A stretch of DNA of 61,477 nt from Desulfoscipio geothermicus (GTDB taxonomy: Bacteria; Bacillota; Desulfotomaculia; Desulfotomaculales; Desulfallaceae), in NCBI GenBank assembly GCA_016841905.1, contig JAENYF010000014.1:1-61477 (forward strand). Reading direction: 5' to 3'. Below are positions 17,371 to 25,975 of this stretch, piece by piece. The position numbers and the translations under genes are program-made. Position 1 is the first letter of the stretch. Every line of letters begins with the position of its first letter. Under the pieces are notes generated by a model, which worked only from the letters and a program-made list of their open reading frames with translations, did not search any database and was not told where the DNA came from.

Positions 17371-18177
17371 ATGGATGAATTTATCAATCAAACTCCTGGC
17401 GAGAATCAGAATACAGCCAATTGTTGAGATCCCGGTTTGGATACCGGTCAGTATCATACGCCGGGCAACACCGAAAACTGCCAAATCTGTAACGGCAAAT
17501 TAATATACTTTGCGGAGGGGAAAGAACTTAAATGCTTCCGCTGTGGGAAAACCGAGGTTGCCAACATTATTTGCTCCAATGGCCATTACATTTGTGATGC
17601 TTGTCATGGGAAAGACGTTTTTGACCTGATCAGGGATTATGTGCATACCACAACCATTAAGAATCCACTGGAAATTGCCGAAACTCTGATGAACTATCGG
17701 GACAAAGTGCCCATGCTCGGCTGTGAAAATGCCTGGATAGCGGCCGGTGCGTTAATGGCGGCCATAAAAAACGAGGGTACACTTGAAATAGCAAACGACC
17801 AAATTAATGAAGTGCTGAACCGGACCCGGCGACAGGCCATCGGCGGGTACTGTGGTTTAACCGGTGTGTGCGGCATTGCTCCGGCCATTGGTGCGTGTTT
17901 TAGCGTTATTTTGGGGGCGGCCTGTCCCAAAGACCGGGAAACGGCCGCTACGATGCAAGTTGTAAGTAAGATAATTAATGTAATTGCCCAGGAAACCGGA
18001 CCGTGCTGCTGCAAAAACTTTGTTCGCACAGCTCTCGCCGAGAGTGCCCAACTGGCCAAGGAATATTTACATATTACTGTGTCAACGGCTCTGCCCGGGC
18101 CAATTGTTTGTGGTCACGTAGAGCGTCATCCTCACGGGTGCCGAAAAGAGCGGTGTGCCTTCTACCATAACCAGTGA
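17371..18177 (+). CDS. DUF5714 protein with an in-frame TGA near the N-terminus
   Basis: The DUF5714 core (about residues 40-268) starts with a cysteine-rich part (NCQICNGKL, CFRCGKTE, CSNGHYICDACHG) that looks like two zinc or iron-sulfur knuckles. Then come GGYCGLTGVCGIAPAIGACFSV and the C-terminal CCCKN and CGHVERHPHGCRKERC. The role is unknown. A standard call would start at TTG 17437. However, ATG 17371, with AGGAG 9 bases upstream, is in the same frame and reads 18 codons to a TGA at 17425-17427, right after TGT (Cys). Directly downstream is a CCGGT/ACCGG hairpin. This could be a selenocysteine codon, a nonsense mutation or a short leader frame. Without the extension the protein is 246 aa. 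Confidence 0.7.
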
Positions 18178-18236
18178 TTTCGGTTCCCAACTGCATATAA
18201 AACTTGCGCAGTATGCCCCGGCTCAACAACAAAATA

Positions 18237-18265
18237 TTGATAATGGTTAGCTTCTATGTTAAGAT
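18237..18265 (+). promoter_or_regulatory. promoter for the leader peptide/MFS gene
   Basis: TTGATA 18237-18242, 17-base spacer, TAAGAT 18260-18265; 33 bases upstream of the leader start codon. Confidence 0.6.
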
Positions 18266-18297
18266 AAATTTGATTTTAAAGAAATGAGGTTTTCCCT

Positions 18298-18342
18298 GTG
18301 AAATACTATATCAGACTTCGTTTCCAAACTTTAAACCGTTAA
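18298..18342 (+). CDS. ErmD-type leader peptide (MKYYIRLRFQTLNR)
   Basis: GTG 18298 with GAGG 8 bases upstream encodes 14 residues that align without gaps to the macrolide-sensing ErmD leader (MTHSMRLRFPTLNQ): eight positions are identical, including RLRF and TLN. RLR is the basic-X-basic motif at which macrolide-bound ribosomes stall. It lies 199 bases before the MFS pump gene and its 3' codons form one arm of a 9-bp hairpin. This makes it a drug-sensing leader for transcription attenuation (inference from homology). Confidence 0.8.
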   Translation: MKYYIRLRFQTLNR

Positions 18343-18502
18343 TTTAATACGTTTAAAGTCTCTGCTTGTCTGCAGAGTAAATGGGATTGGTCTGTCTATT
18401 TTTGGGAAGCCTTTATTTAAGAATACGCTAAAAAGAGGGACAATTCTACCCTCTTTTTGTTGTCTTTACTCTTCAAAACAGGCAGATAACCTGTGTTTTT
18501 TT
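18328..18502 (+). promoter_or_regulatory. attenuator region between leader peptide and MFS pump
   Basis: Four structures in order: a 9-bp hairpin ACTTTAAAC/GTTTAAAGT (18328-18359) whose first arm is the end of the leader peptide; CTCTGC/GCAGAG (18360-18377); an intrinsic terminator AAAAAGAGGG/CCCTCTTTTT (18430-18458); and a second, ACAGG/CCTGT with a T7 run (18478-18502). A ribosome halted at the RLR codons (18313-18321) would leave or disturb the first hairpin and so could change terminator formation. Confidence 0.7.
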
Positions 18503-18541
18503 ATGAACAAATACAGAATGGAAATAGAAAGGATGTGACTA

Positions 18542-19825
18542 ATGGAACAAACCGGTGAATTTGCAAAATGGAAAAAGAACATTATCCTGTTTTTAGGCAG
18601 CCAGACCTTCTCCCTTTTTGGGTCATCTCTGGTCCAGTATGCCATCATGTGGTATATCGTCTTGAATACACAATCAGGTATCATGATGACCATATCTATC
18701 CTTTGCGGTTTCGTGCCTACCTTTATATTATCTCCGGTGGCGGGGGTGTGGGCTGATCGTTACAACCGGAAACTGCTTATCATGCTGTCTGATTCAATGA
18801 TAGCAATTTCCACGCTTGTTTTGGCGATTCTGTTTTTAATGGGCTATGATTCGATTTGGCTGCTTTTTGTGATGTCTGCTATCCGCGCTTTTGGGGCAGG
18901 CGTGCAAACTCCGGCGGTTGGGGCCATTCTTCCCCAGATTGTACCCGAGGATAAGTTGACTGCCGTGAACGGAACCAACGGAAGTATTCAATCTCTCGTA
19001 TTTCTCGTGGCACCTATGGTTAGCGCCGCACTGCTCACCATGACTTCACTTGAAATCATTTTCTTTGTCGATGTAGTTACTGCAGCCATAGCGGTTACTA
19101 TATTGCTTGTATTTTTAAAGATACCGGTGCATGCCAAGGCTTTGGAAAAACAAACAACCAGCTACATCAGCGATTTTCGACAAGGTCTGGATTATATTAA
19201 GAATCACGAATTTATAAAGAAGTTTTTCGTTTTTTTTGCCTTTTTCTTTGTACTGGCAGCCCCTGCCGCCTTTTTAACTCCGCTGCAGGTTACGCGCAGT
19301 TTCGGTGGCGATGTGTGGCGTTTAACGGCGCTGGAAATTGCTTTCTCACTGGGCATGATGTTCGGTGGAATTATCATAGCTGCCTGGGGTGGATTTAAAA
19401 ACAAAATTCATACCATGACACTGGCTTGCCTTGTTATTGGTGTCTGCACCTTTGCGCTGGGGGTTGTCCCGGTTTTCTGGATTTATTTAATTTTCATGGG
19501 TTTAACCGGATTAGTCATGCCTTTCTTTAATACCCCTTCGATGGTCTTAATACAGGAGAGAGTTGAGGGGGATTATTTAGGCAGGGTATTTGGTATTTTC
19601 AGCATGATCGCCACCTCGATGATGCCGCTGGGCATGCTTATATTCGGACCAATAGCCGATATTGTTAAAATAGAATGGTTGCTTATCGGAACCGGGATAC
19701 TGTTGTTTGTTCAGGCGTTTTTCTTGCTTGGCAGCAAAGTGTTAATTGAAGCAGGCAAGCCGGTCTCGAAAGAAGTCTTAAATAATAATGTTCAGCAACT
19801 GGAAACGGGAAAGCAGTTAGATTAG
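18542..19825 (+). CDS. MFS efflux transporter, macrolide-efflux-like (MFS_3)
   Basis: 427 aa with about 12 membrane helices. The first helices (FLGSQTFSLFGSSLVQYAIMWYIV), the loop-2/3 motif GVWADRYNRKLLIMLSD, and RAFGAGVQTPAVGAILPQIVPEDKL fit the EntS/MefA branch of drug exporters. GAAAGGATG precedes ATG 18542. The upstream macrolide-type leader peptide and tandem terminators point to drug-inducible expression, which supports a role in macrolide or related antibiotic efflux; substrate otherwise unproved. A bidirectional terminator follows. Confidence 0.88.
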   Translation: MEQTGEFAKWKKNIILFLGSQTFSLFGSSLVQYAIMWYIVLNTQSGIMMTISILCGFVPTFILSPVAGVWADRYNRKLLIMLSDSMIAISTLVLAILFLMGYDSIWLLFVMSAIRAFGAGVQTPAVGAILPQIVPEDKLTAVNGTNGSIQSLVFLVAPMVSAALLTMTSLEIIFFVDVVTAAIAVTILLVFLKIPVHAKALEKQTTSYISDFRQGLDYIKNHEFIKKFFVFFAFFFVLAAPAAFLTPLQVTRSFGGDVWRLTALEIAFSLGMMFGGIIIAAWGGFKNKIHTMTLACLVIGVCTFALGVVPVFWIYLIFMGLTGLVMPFFNTPSMVLIQERVEGDYLGRVFGIFSMIATSMMPLGMLIFGPIADIVKIEWLLIGTGILLFVQAFFLLGSKVLIEAGKPVSKEVLNNNVQQLETGKQLD

Positions 19826-19847
19826 CTAACTTAGTCCAATGCAACAC

Positions 19848-19886
19848 AAAAGTTTGGGGAGTGGATTGCGCCACTCCCCAAACTTT
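19848..19886. terminator. bidirectional terminator between MFS and trpB2
   Basis: 17-bp stem AAAAGTTTGGGGAGTGG with 6-base loop; T-runs on both strands. Confidence 0.9.
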
Positions 19887-19890
19887 TTAT

Positions 19891-21255
19891 TTATTCTACA
19901 TTAGGCATACTGTCGAAACCTTTTTGCAAATCGGCGTCGGTAGGGATATAGTCACTCATTGTCTTATCATTGTACTGCATGTAGGCATGCATATCAAAGT
20001 AACCTGTGCCGGTAAGGCCGACCAGGATCGTCTTCGCTTCTCCTGTTTCTTTGCATTTAAGCGCCTCTTCGATAGCGCTGTGGATGGCATGAGAGGATTC
20101 CGGTGCCGGCAGTATTTGCTCCACCTTGGAAAACATTATGGCAGAATCAAACACCTTAGTCTGCTCCGCAGAAACAGCCTCCATGTATCCATCATGATAT
20201 AGCTTGGAAAGGATGGGTGACATGCCGTGATACCTGAGACCTCCCGCATGATTCGGTGAAGGAATAAAGCCGCTTCCCAGGGTATACATTTTGGCCAGCG
20301 GTGTTACTTTCCCTGTATCGCAGAAGTCATAAGCATACCTGCCCCGGGTGAGCGATGGGCAGGAAGCCGGCTCTACGGCAATAATACGGGGATTAGCTTT
20401 GCCGGTTAGTTTATCCTGCATGAACGGCGCCATCAGGCCACCCAGGTTAGACCCGCCACCGGCACAGCCGACCACGATATCCGGGTATTCTCCGATTTTT
20501 TCCATTGCTATTTTGCTTTCCAGGCCAATAATGGACTGGTGCAGCAGTACCTGATTGAGGACGGAACCCAGGGCGTAGCGGCAGCTGTCGTCTTTTAAGG
20601 AAAGCTCAATGGCTTCTGAAATTGCACAACCCAAACTGCCCCCGGTATCAGGATTCTCGGCCAGGATTGCCCGTCCGACTTCAGTCGTATCCGAAGGGCT
20701 GGCGATGATATCCGCGCCGTAGGTTTCAATAACGGCTTTCCGGAAAGGCTTTTGCTGGAAAGATACCTTAACCATAAATACGGTTAGTTTCAGGCCGAAA
20801 AAGGCGCAAGCCATAGCCAGGGCGGTGCCCCATTGCCCGGCACCCGTCTCCGTAGTAAGGGACTTCAAGCCCTGTGCTTTGGCATAATAAGCCATTGCCG
20901 CCGCCGCATTTAACTTGTGACTGCCCGAAGTATTATTACCTTCAAATTTAAAGTAGAGCCTGGCCGGTGTATCCAGCGCCTTTTCAAGATTATAGGCCCG
21001 GATCAACGGCGATGGGCGGAAGGTTTTGTAATACTCCTGGACTTCCTCAGGAATATCAAAATAACGCGTGGTCTCATCCATTTCCTGTTTACATAGTTCT
21101 TCACAAAATATCGGGTATAACTCCTCTGTGGTCAGTGGTTTAAGTGTGCCCGGATTTAGCAAAGGAGCATGTTGTTCTTTCATATCTGCTCTAAGGTTAT
21201 ACCACTGTTTGGGCATTTCTTTCTCTGTTAAATAGGTCCTGTAAGGTATTTGCAC
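19891..21255 (-). CDS. trpB2: tryptophan synthase beta chain, TrpB2 type
   Basis: 454 aa PLP enzyme of the long TrpB2 class, which joins indole (or a related nucleophile) with serine or phosphoserine to form tryptophan and does not need TrpA. PLP lysine lies in NNTSGSHKLNAAAAMAY; ETGAGQWGTALA and GCAGGGSNLGG bind the cofactor phosphate. GTG 21255 is the start, with AAAGGGGT upstream. It stands outside any trp operon and has its own T-box leader, so it is expected to respond to uncharged tRNA-Trp. Confidence 0.93.
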   Translation of the reverse strand: MQIPYRTYLTEKEMPKQWYNLRADMKEQHAPLLNPGTLKPLTTEELYPIFCEELCKQEMDETTRYFDIPEEVQEYYKTFRPSPLIRAYNLEKALDTPARLYFKFEGNNTSGSHKLNAAAAMAYYAKAQGLKSLTTETGAGQWGTALAMACAFFGLKLTVFMVKVSFQQKPFRKAVIETYGADIIASPSDTTEVGRAILAENPDTGGSLGCAISEAIELSLKDDSCRYALGSVLNQVLLHQSIIGLESKIAMEKIGEYPDIVVGCAGGGSNLGGLMAPFMQDKLTGKANPRIIAVEPASCPSLTRGRYAYDFCDTGKVTPLAKMYTLGSGFIPSPNHAGGLRYHGMSPILSKLYHDGYMEAVSAEQTKVFDSAIMFSKVEQILPAPESSHAIHSAIEEALKCKETGEAKTILVGLTGTGYFDMHAYMQYNDKTMSDYIPTDADLQKGFDSMPNVE

Positions 21256-21296
21256 TGGTGTTTACCCCTTTCTTTTGATTCATGGTTAATATAAAT

Positions 21297-21565
21297 AAAA
21301 AAACTCTTGTCCACCTTAAGGGACAAAAGTTATCAAACTCATGCGGTACCACCCAAATTGGCCAAAGGCCCACTTGTTCCACACACTATCATGTGTGCTC
21401 CCTTGGTAACGGGCGGAGTTCCCGTCGATCACTACTATGCTTAGAACATTTGGCGATCGCCCTCATCAGCCCATTCAACTTGATCGCGACTGCTGCAATT
21501 CCAGCCACTGCAACTCTCTGTAAGTCCGTTTTCAAGTTTACTACTCTGATTCAACGGTTGATATT
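21297..21565 (-). ncRNA. T-box leader RNA of trpB2
   Basis: On the minus strand the T-box sequence TGGGTGGTACCGC lies at 21343-21355, followed by a terminator stem (AACTTTTGTCCC / TGGACAAGAGTT) with a T-run ending at about 21297. Upstream, stem I holds the AGTAG-type start and a candidate specifier TGG (21471-21473, Trp) in GAATGGGC. The antiterminator would form when uncharged tRNA pairs with the TGGT bulge. The exact 5' end is estimated. Confidence 0.85.
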
Positions 21566-21751
21566 ATAGTTGCATTTTATAGGGATTTATTTTATTTGTC
21601 AATCTTTCCGACTTATTGTTTTTTCTTATTACCTTAACAAAACCAACTCAGGATACGTAGTATAAAGTGAACCAAATTTTCCATGTTTGGTGAAGACCGG
21701 ATAAGTGGGGGTGGTAAGTGACTATTTAATATCTGTGTACCGATATCATGT

Positions 21752-21864
21752 CACACCTAATTCCGCAGGTGCGGGAGCGGGGGAACCAATAATATGGGGT
21801 GAATTGCCTGCAAAGCAAGGGGCTATCTTTCGGTCCTAACCCGCCAGCTAACCTCGCAGGTGTA
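21752..21864 (+). ncRNA. c-di-AMP riboswitch (ydaO/yuaA type)
   Basis: Contains the conserved blocks in order: CACCTAATTCC, GCGGGGGAACCA, GGGGTGAATTG, CTAACCCGCCAGCTAACCTCG and the closing AGGTG. The 5' CACCT and 3' AGGTG form the P1 stem. No terminator lies before the gene; the start codon is about 16 bases after the P1 stem, so control may be on translation or through P1. Cell-wall hydrolases are the classic targets of this riboswitch. Confidence 0.92.
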
Positions 21865-21880
21865 GAAAGCGAGTTTGGAA

Positions 21881-22507
21881 ATGACAAAATTTTGTAGGCT
21901 TATTGTAACTTTTGCGTTTGTTGCTATCTTGTTTGGGCTGACCGGACCGGCCTGTGCCAATACGTATTATACCGTGCAGCCTGGTGACACACTGTGGAAA
22001 ATATCGAAGCAATATGGGGTTTCGGTTACACAAATTCAACAATCAAACGCGATTTACTCGCATTTGATATATCCCGGTCAAAAGCTGCTCGTAGCAAGCA
22101 GTTCTACCGGCAGTGCACCAACAGTGACGTCTCGGAGCACAGACCGTTCCCAACTACTAATTAATTATGCAAAGTCATTAACCGGTGTGCCATATGCTTA
22201 TGGCGGGGAGACACCTGCGGGGTTTGATTGTTCCGGCTATGTCAAGTATGTATTCAAACACCTGGGCATTAATTTACCCCGCACTGCCTCCGAGCAATAC
22301 TACCGGGGGACAAGGATATCTGCCAGGGAAGCAAAACCCGGTGATATTGTAGCTTTCGCTAGTGGTGGTTACATAAATCACAGCGGAATTTACCTTGGGA
22401 ACGGCCAGTTTATTAGTGCAACTTCCAGCAGCGGTGTGCGAACGGACCCGGTTTACAGTGGTTACTGGGGAGCACGCTTTCATGGCTTCAGCAGAATCAT
22501 AATGTAG
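21881..22507 (+). CDS. secreted LysM plus NlpC/P60 cell-wall hydrolase
   Basis: About 208 aa. Signal peptide (residues 1-26, ending PACA), one LysM peptidoglycan-binding repeat (TYYTVQPGDTLWKISKQYGV..., about 28-72), a Ser/Thr linker, then an NlpC/P60 endopeptidase domain with catalytic Cys117 (GFDCSGYV) and His167 (INHSGIYLG). It cuts stem peptides in the wall. ATG 21881 or TTG 21875 could be the start. Expression is set by the c-di-AMP riboswitch just upstream, linking wall turnover to c-di-AMP. Confidence 0.92.
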   Translation: MTKFCRLIVTFAFVAILFGLTGPACANTYYTVQPGDTLWKISKQYGVSVTQIQQSNAIYSHLIYPGQKLLVASSSTGSAPTVTSRSTDRSQLLINYAKSLTGVPYAYGGETPAGFDCSGYVKYVFKHLGINLPRTASEQYYRGTRISAREAKPGDIVAFASGGYINHSGIYLGNGQFISATSSSGVRTDPVYSGYWGARFHGFSRIIM

Positions 22508-22530
22508 CAGAGCCGGTTTTTTATCTCAGA

Positions 22531-22562
22531 ACCCTTGAAGTTCTAATGCTTCAAGGGTTTTG
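22531..22562 (+). terminator. intrinsic terminator
   Basis: ACCCTTGAAG / CTTCAAGGGT stem followed by TTTTG. Confidence 0.85.
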
Positions 22563-22649
22563 TGTGTGGGATGTTGCATTATCTTGCTTAACTTGATAAT
22601 CTTTGAATAAATAATTATTTAATATATGCTGGAGTGAGCAGTTATAACT

Positions 22650-24446
22650 ATGGAAAATGCCCGGTTGTTGTTAAAAAAATACTTTGGTTATACAGGCTTT
22701 CGGGCGGGCCAGGAGATAATTATTAACCATATTTTTCAAGGTGGTGATACACTGGGGGTTATGCCGACAGGTGGGGGCAAATCCATTTGTTACCAGATAC
22801 CGGCTCTGGCTCTACCCGGTATAACGCTGGTTATATCGCCGCTTATATCATTAATGAAAGACCAGGTTGATGGCTTAATCAATCAAGGCATACCGGCGGT
22901 GTTCATTAATAGTTCACTGGCCTACCGTGAAACAGTTGCGCGCATGCAGGATTTGTCCCGGGGCAATTACAAATTGCTGTATATTGCACCGGAACGGCTG
23001 GAATCGGAAGCTTTCCAAGATCTAATTTACCGGCTGAATGTTTCCCTGGTAGCTGTTGATGAAGCACACTGTGTTTCCCAGTGGGGTCATGATTTTAGGC
23101 CAAGTTATCTGGCCATTTCCAGACTTATCGACGGCTTTGCTGCCAGGCCGGCAGTGGCCGCTTTTACAGCTACCGCCACCAAAACGGTGAGGCAGGATAT
23201 CATTGAACAATTGAGTTTGCAAGATCCGCTAATCCATATTGGCGGTTTCGATCGCTCTAATTTATTCTTGCAAGTGATCAAAGGTGAGGATAAAAAACAC
23301 TTCCTGCTCCAATATCTGAGTAAAAATGAGGGGCACGCAGGCATTATCTATGCCGCCACGCGCAAGGAAGTGGACAGCTTATACGACTATTTACAGGCCA
23401 AAGGGCTTTCAGTCGGCAAATATCATGCCGGGTTAAACGATAGAGAGCGTGACCGGGCTCAGGATGATTTCATTCATGATAATATTCAAGTAATTATTGC
23501 TACCAACGCCTTTGGCATGGGTATCGACAAATCCAACGTGCGCTTTGTTATCCATCACAACATGCCCAAGAATATGGAGGCCTATTACCAGGAAGCCGGT
23601 CGTGCCGGCCGGGACGGTGAGTTTGGAGAATGCATACTGCTATATAGCCCGCAGGATATCCAGGTGCAAAAAAGATTAATTGAACTTAACGAAACAACAC
23701 CGGAACGCAGAGAGGGCGATTACAGTAAGTTACAGGCGATGATTGATTACTGCCACACTTCTCACTGTCTGCGCCGGTATATCCTTACCTACTTTGGTGA
23801 TACGGATGCTGCCGGTACTTGCAGTAACTGTTTCAACTGCAGTGATGCTACCGAGCTGGTAGATATCACGGTACAAGCGCAAAAAATTTTATCTTGTATC
23901 TGGCGCATGCGGGAACAATACGGTTTGACTATGGTGGCCGATGTTTTAAAAGGTTCGCAAAATAAAAAGGTGCAACAGCTGAACTTTCACCGTTTGTCTA
24001 CTTATGGTTTGTTAAGTAATTATACCGTCCGAGAGATAAAGGATTTTATTAATTTGCTGATAGCCGAAGGTTATATCACCATGACTCAGGGTGAGTATCC
24101 CATACTTAAATTAAGGGAAAATGCTTACCGGGTACTTAAAGGTCAAGCCGGGGTATACCAAAAAATACGCCGGGAAAAGCAAGACTATGTAGACGACGGA
24201 CTTTTCCAGGCACTGCGCGGGCTGCGCAAGGAGATTGCTGTTCGGGAAAAACTGCCGCCTTACATGATATTTTCCGACAAGACACTGCAGGAAATGAGCC
24301 TTCACTGCCCAACTAATGACCAGGCACTGCTGGTTGTCAGCGGAGTGGGTGAATTTAAGCTGCAGCGTTACGGCGCAGCATTCTTGCAGGAAATCAGGCG
24401 TTATCTGGCAGAGGTTAGCATTATCCGGAATAACCGGCAGCAATAA
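22650..24446 (+). CDS. recQ: ATP-dependent DNA helicase RecQ
   Basis: 598 aa. Walker A MPTGGGKS (residues 38-45), DEAH box in VAVDEAHCVSQWGHDFRPSY, helicase motifs NAFGMGIDKSNVRFVIHHNMP and YYQEAGRAGRDGE. Then a zinc-binding RecQ C-terminal region (TYFGD...CSNCFNC), the winged helix, and a C-terminal HRDC-like domain (LFQALRGLRKEIAVREKLPPYMIFSDKTLQEM). A 3'-5' helicase in repair and recombination. The ribosome site GGAG is upstream of ATG 22650. Confidence 0.96.
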   Translation: MENARLLLKKYFGYTGFRAGQEIIINHIFQGGDTLGVMPTGGGKSICYQIPALALPGITLVISPLISLMKDQVDGLINQGIPAVFINSSLAYRETVARMQDLSRGNYKLLYIAPERLESEAFQDLIYRLNVSLVAVDEAHCVSQWGHDFRPSYLAISRLIDGFAARPAVAAFTATATKTVRQDIIEQLSLQDPLIHIGGFDRSNLFLQVIKGEDKKHFLLQYLSKNEGHAGIIYAATRKEVDSLYDYLQAKGLSVGKYHAGLNDRERDRAQDDFIHDNIQVIIATNAFGMGIDKSNVRFVIHHNMPKNMEAYYQEAGRAGRDGEFGECILLYSPQDIQVQKRLIELNETTPERREGDYSKLQAMIDYCHTSHCLRRYILTYFGDTDAAGTCSNCFNCSDATELVDITVQAQKILSCIWRMREQYGLTMVADVLKGSQNKKVQQLNFHRLSTYGLLSNYTVREIKDFINLLIAEGYITMTQGEYPILKLRENAYRVLKGQAGVYQKIRREKQDYVDDGLFQALRGLRKEIAVREKLPPYMIFSDKTLQEMSLHCPTNDQALLVVSGVGEFKLQRYGAAFLQEIRRYLAEVSIIRNNRQQ

Positions 24447-24492
24447 GAGAATAATGATAACGCACCCCTACAATGTAAATTTGGGAGTTAAT

Positions 24493-25320
24493 ATGGAGCA
24501 AACACGAATAGCCTTAGTGCAAATGAACGCGAAATTGGCGGAAACAGAAAACAATTTAAATAAAATGGAGAGCTTTATCCGGGAGGCGGCCAGGCAAAGA
24601 GTCGATATTATTTGCTTTCCCGAGCTATGTGTACAGGGATACAGCAGAAATTGCTCCGGTCCCACTGCTGAAAACGTGCCCGGCCCTTCGTCCGAACGCA
24701 TTATAAAATGGGCTAAACAATACGGCATTGTGGTATTGGCGGGACTAGCGGAAATATCGCCCGCCGGTAAGCCGTTTATATCACAATTAGTGGCCTATCC
24801 CGACGGAAAGCTGTCTAAATATAGAAAGACGCATTTAGGCAGCAGTGAACAGACAAATTTCACTCCCGGCTCGGAACTGCCGGTGTTTAGCTGTGATAGA
24901 TTAAGATTCGGAGTACAAATTTGCTGGGACTTACATTTTCCTGAAGTTACCACTATATTGTCACTCAAAGGGGCGGAGATTATCTTTGCTCCCCATGCTT
25001 CACCCACAATAGCGGGTGACCGCAGAGAAATCTGGCTTAAATACATGACTGCCCGAGCCTACGATAATGCCGTTTTTGTGGCGGCCTGCAATCTGGTGGG
25101 TAATGATGATGCCGGGCATAGTTTCTCTGGAGGAGCACTGGTGATTGACCCCAAGGGAAACATTGTTGCCGAGGCTTTTAATAACCGGGAAGAACTACTG
25201 GTGGCCGACCTTGATCCGGTTTTAATAAATACCATCCGCCGCCGTGAGTCCGTTTCCATGCGTAATAGCTTTTTCCTCGACGGTCGGCGACCCGAGCTTT
25301 ACGGGGAACTAATCAAATAA
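24493..25320 (+). CDS. carbon-nitrogen hydrolase (nitrilase superfamily)
   Basis: 275 aa. The catalytic Glu44-Lys112-Cys144 triad is visible in FPELCVQGYS, KYRKTHLG and QICWDLHFPE. The enzyme should cut or form amide bonds in a small N-carbamoyl, amide or nitrile compound; the exact substrate is unknown. An open frame extends into recQ from 24316, but ATG 24493 with GGGAG 5 bases before it is the likely start. The ykvA-like gene follows 20 bases after its stop. Confidence 0.88.
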   Translation: MEQTRIALVQMNAKLAETENNLNKMESFIREAARQRVDIICFPELCVQGYSRNCSGPTAENVPGPSSERIIKWAKQYGIVVLAGLAEISPAGKPFISQLVAYPDGKLSKYRKTHLGSSEQTNFTPGSELPVFSCDRLRFGVQICWDLHFPEVTTILSLKGAEIIFAPHASPTIAGDRREIWLKYMTARAYDNAVFVAACNLVGNDDAGHSFSGGALVIDPKGNIVAEAFNNREELLVADLDPVLINTIRRRESVSMRNSFFLDGRRPELYGELIK

Positions 25321-25340
25321 ATTTGAGCGGAGGCACATTA

Positions 25341-25730
25341 TTGGGGAAAATTAGGCGTATGTTCATCCGGTTCAAAGATTTTAAGTCCGATATATACGTT
25401 TTATTTCTCGCTTACCGGGATCCCCGGATGCCCCGGCAGGCAAAATTGCTGGCCGTGTTAACGGTGGTTTATGCCTTTAGCCCGTTGGATATTATATCGG
25501 ATTTTATTCCTCTGTTGGGCTTCCTGGATGATTTAGTACTTATACCACTTGGTATGAGACTGGCGATGGGTATGGTGCCCCCGGCGGTACTGCAGGAATA
25601 CCGGTTTAAAGCCCAGTTGCGGGGGCAAAAAAAACCAGCTATCCGGCTGATTACGGGGCTTATAATTTTATTTTTGATCATGGCGGTTATAATGAGCATC
25701 TACTCCCTTACGCTTGCGCCAACCTTCTGA
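25341..25730 (+). CDS. YkvA-family membrane protein (DUF1232)
   Basis: 129 aa from TTG 25341, which has GGAGG 7 bases upstream; an in-frame TTG at 25323 has no site. The DUF1232 core is residues about 25-80 (AKLLAVLTVVYAFSPLDIISDFIPLLGFLDDLVLIPLGM in parts), with a C-terminal transmembrane helix near 105-125. Function unknown. It follows the nitrilase gene closely and probably shares its transcript. Confidence 0.82.
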   Translation: MGKIRRMFIRFKDFKSDIYVLFLAYRDPRMPRQAKLLAVLTVVYAFSPLDIISDFIPLLGFLDDLVLIPLGMRLAMGMVPPAVLQEYRFKAQLRGQKKPAIRLITGLIILFLIMAVIMSIYSLTLAPTF

Positions 25731-25975
25731 ATTAACAAAGGCTGTTCGCCCTGGGAGTCCAATATATGGCACGCCCGGGTGCCCCCTTTTGACAATCTAT
25801 TTTGCATTCACCCGCATATAATAAAATAAGCCTGTGGTTCAAGAAAACACTCCGGCAATGGCGCTATGAGAAGGTTTGCCTGAAACCTCTATCATGGCGT
25901 TTTATATTGGAAAGTGTGAAATATTACCATCAACAGTTAATAGGCAGGTATATGCAATAAAGGGGGGACCAAATC
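25731..25975. other. intergenic region before the two-P-loop ATPase
   Basis: Contains a GGCAC/GTGCC hairpin (25769-25783) near the end of the ykvA transcript, and TTGACA (25789) and TATAAT (25817) hexamers, whose 22-base spacing is too long for an ordinary promoter. Nothing else is seen. Confidence 0.4.

Noticed and set aside
25789-25822. TTGACA and TATAAT as a promoter of the two-P-loop ATPase
   Set aside because: The spacing is 22 bases, too long for a normal promoter; listed only as part of the intergenic note.
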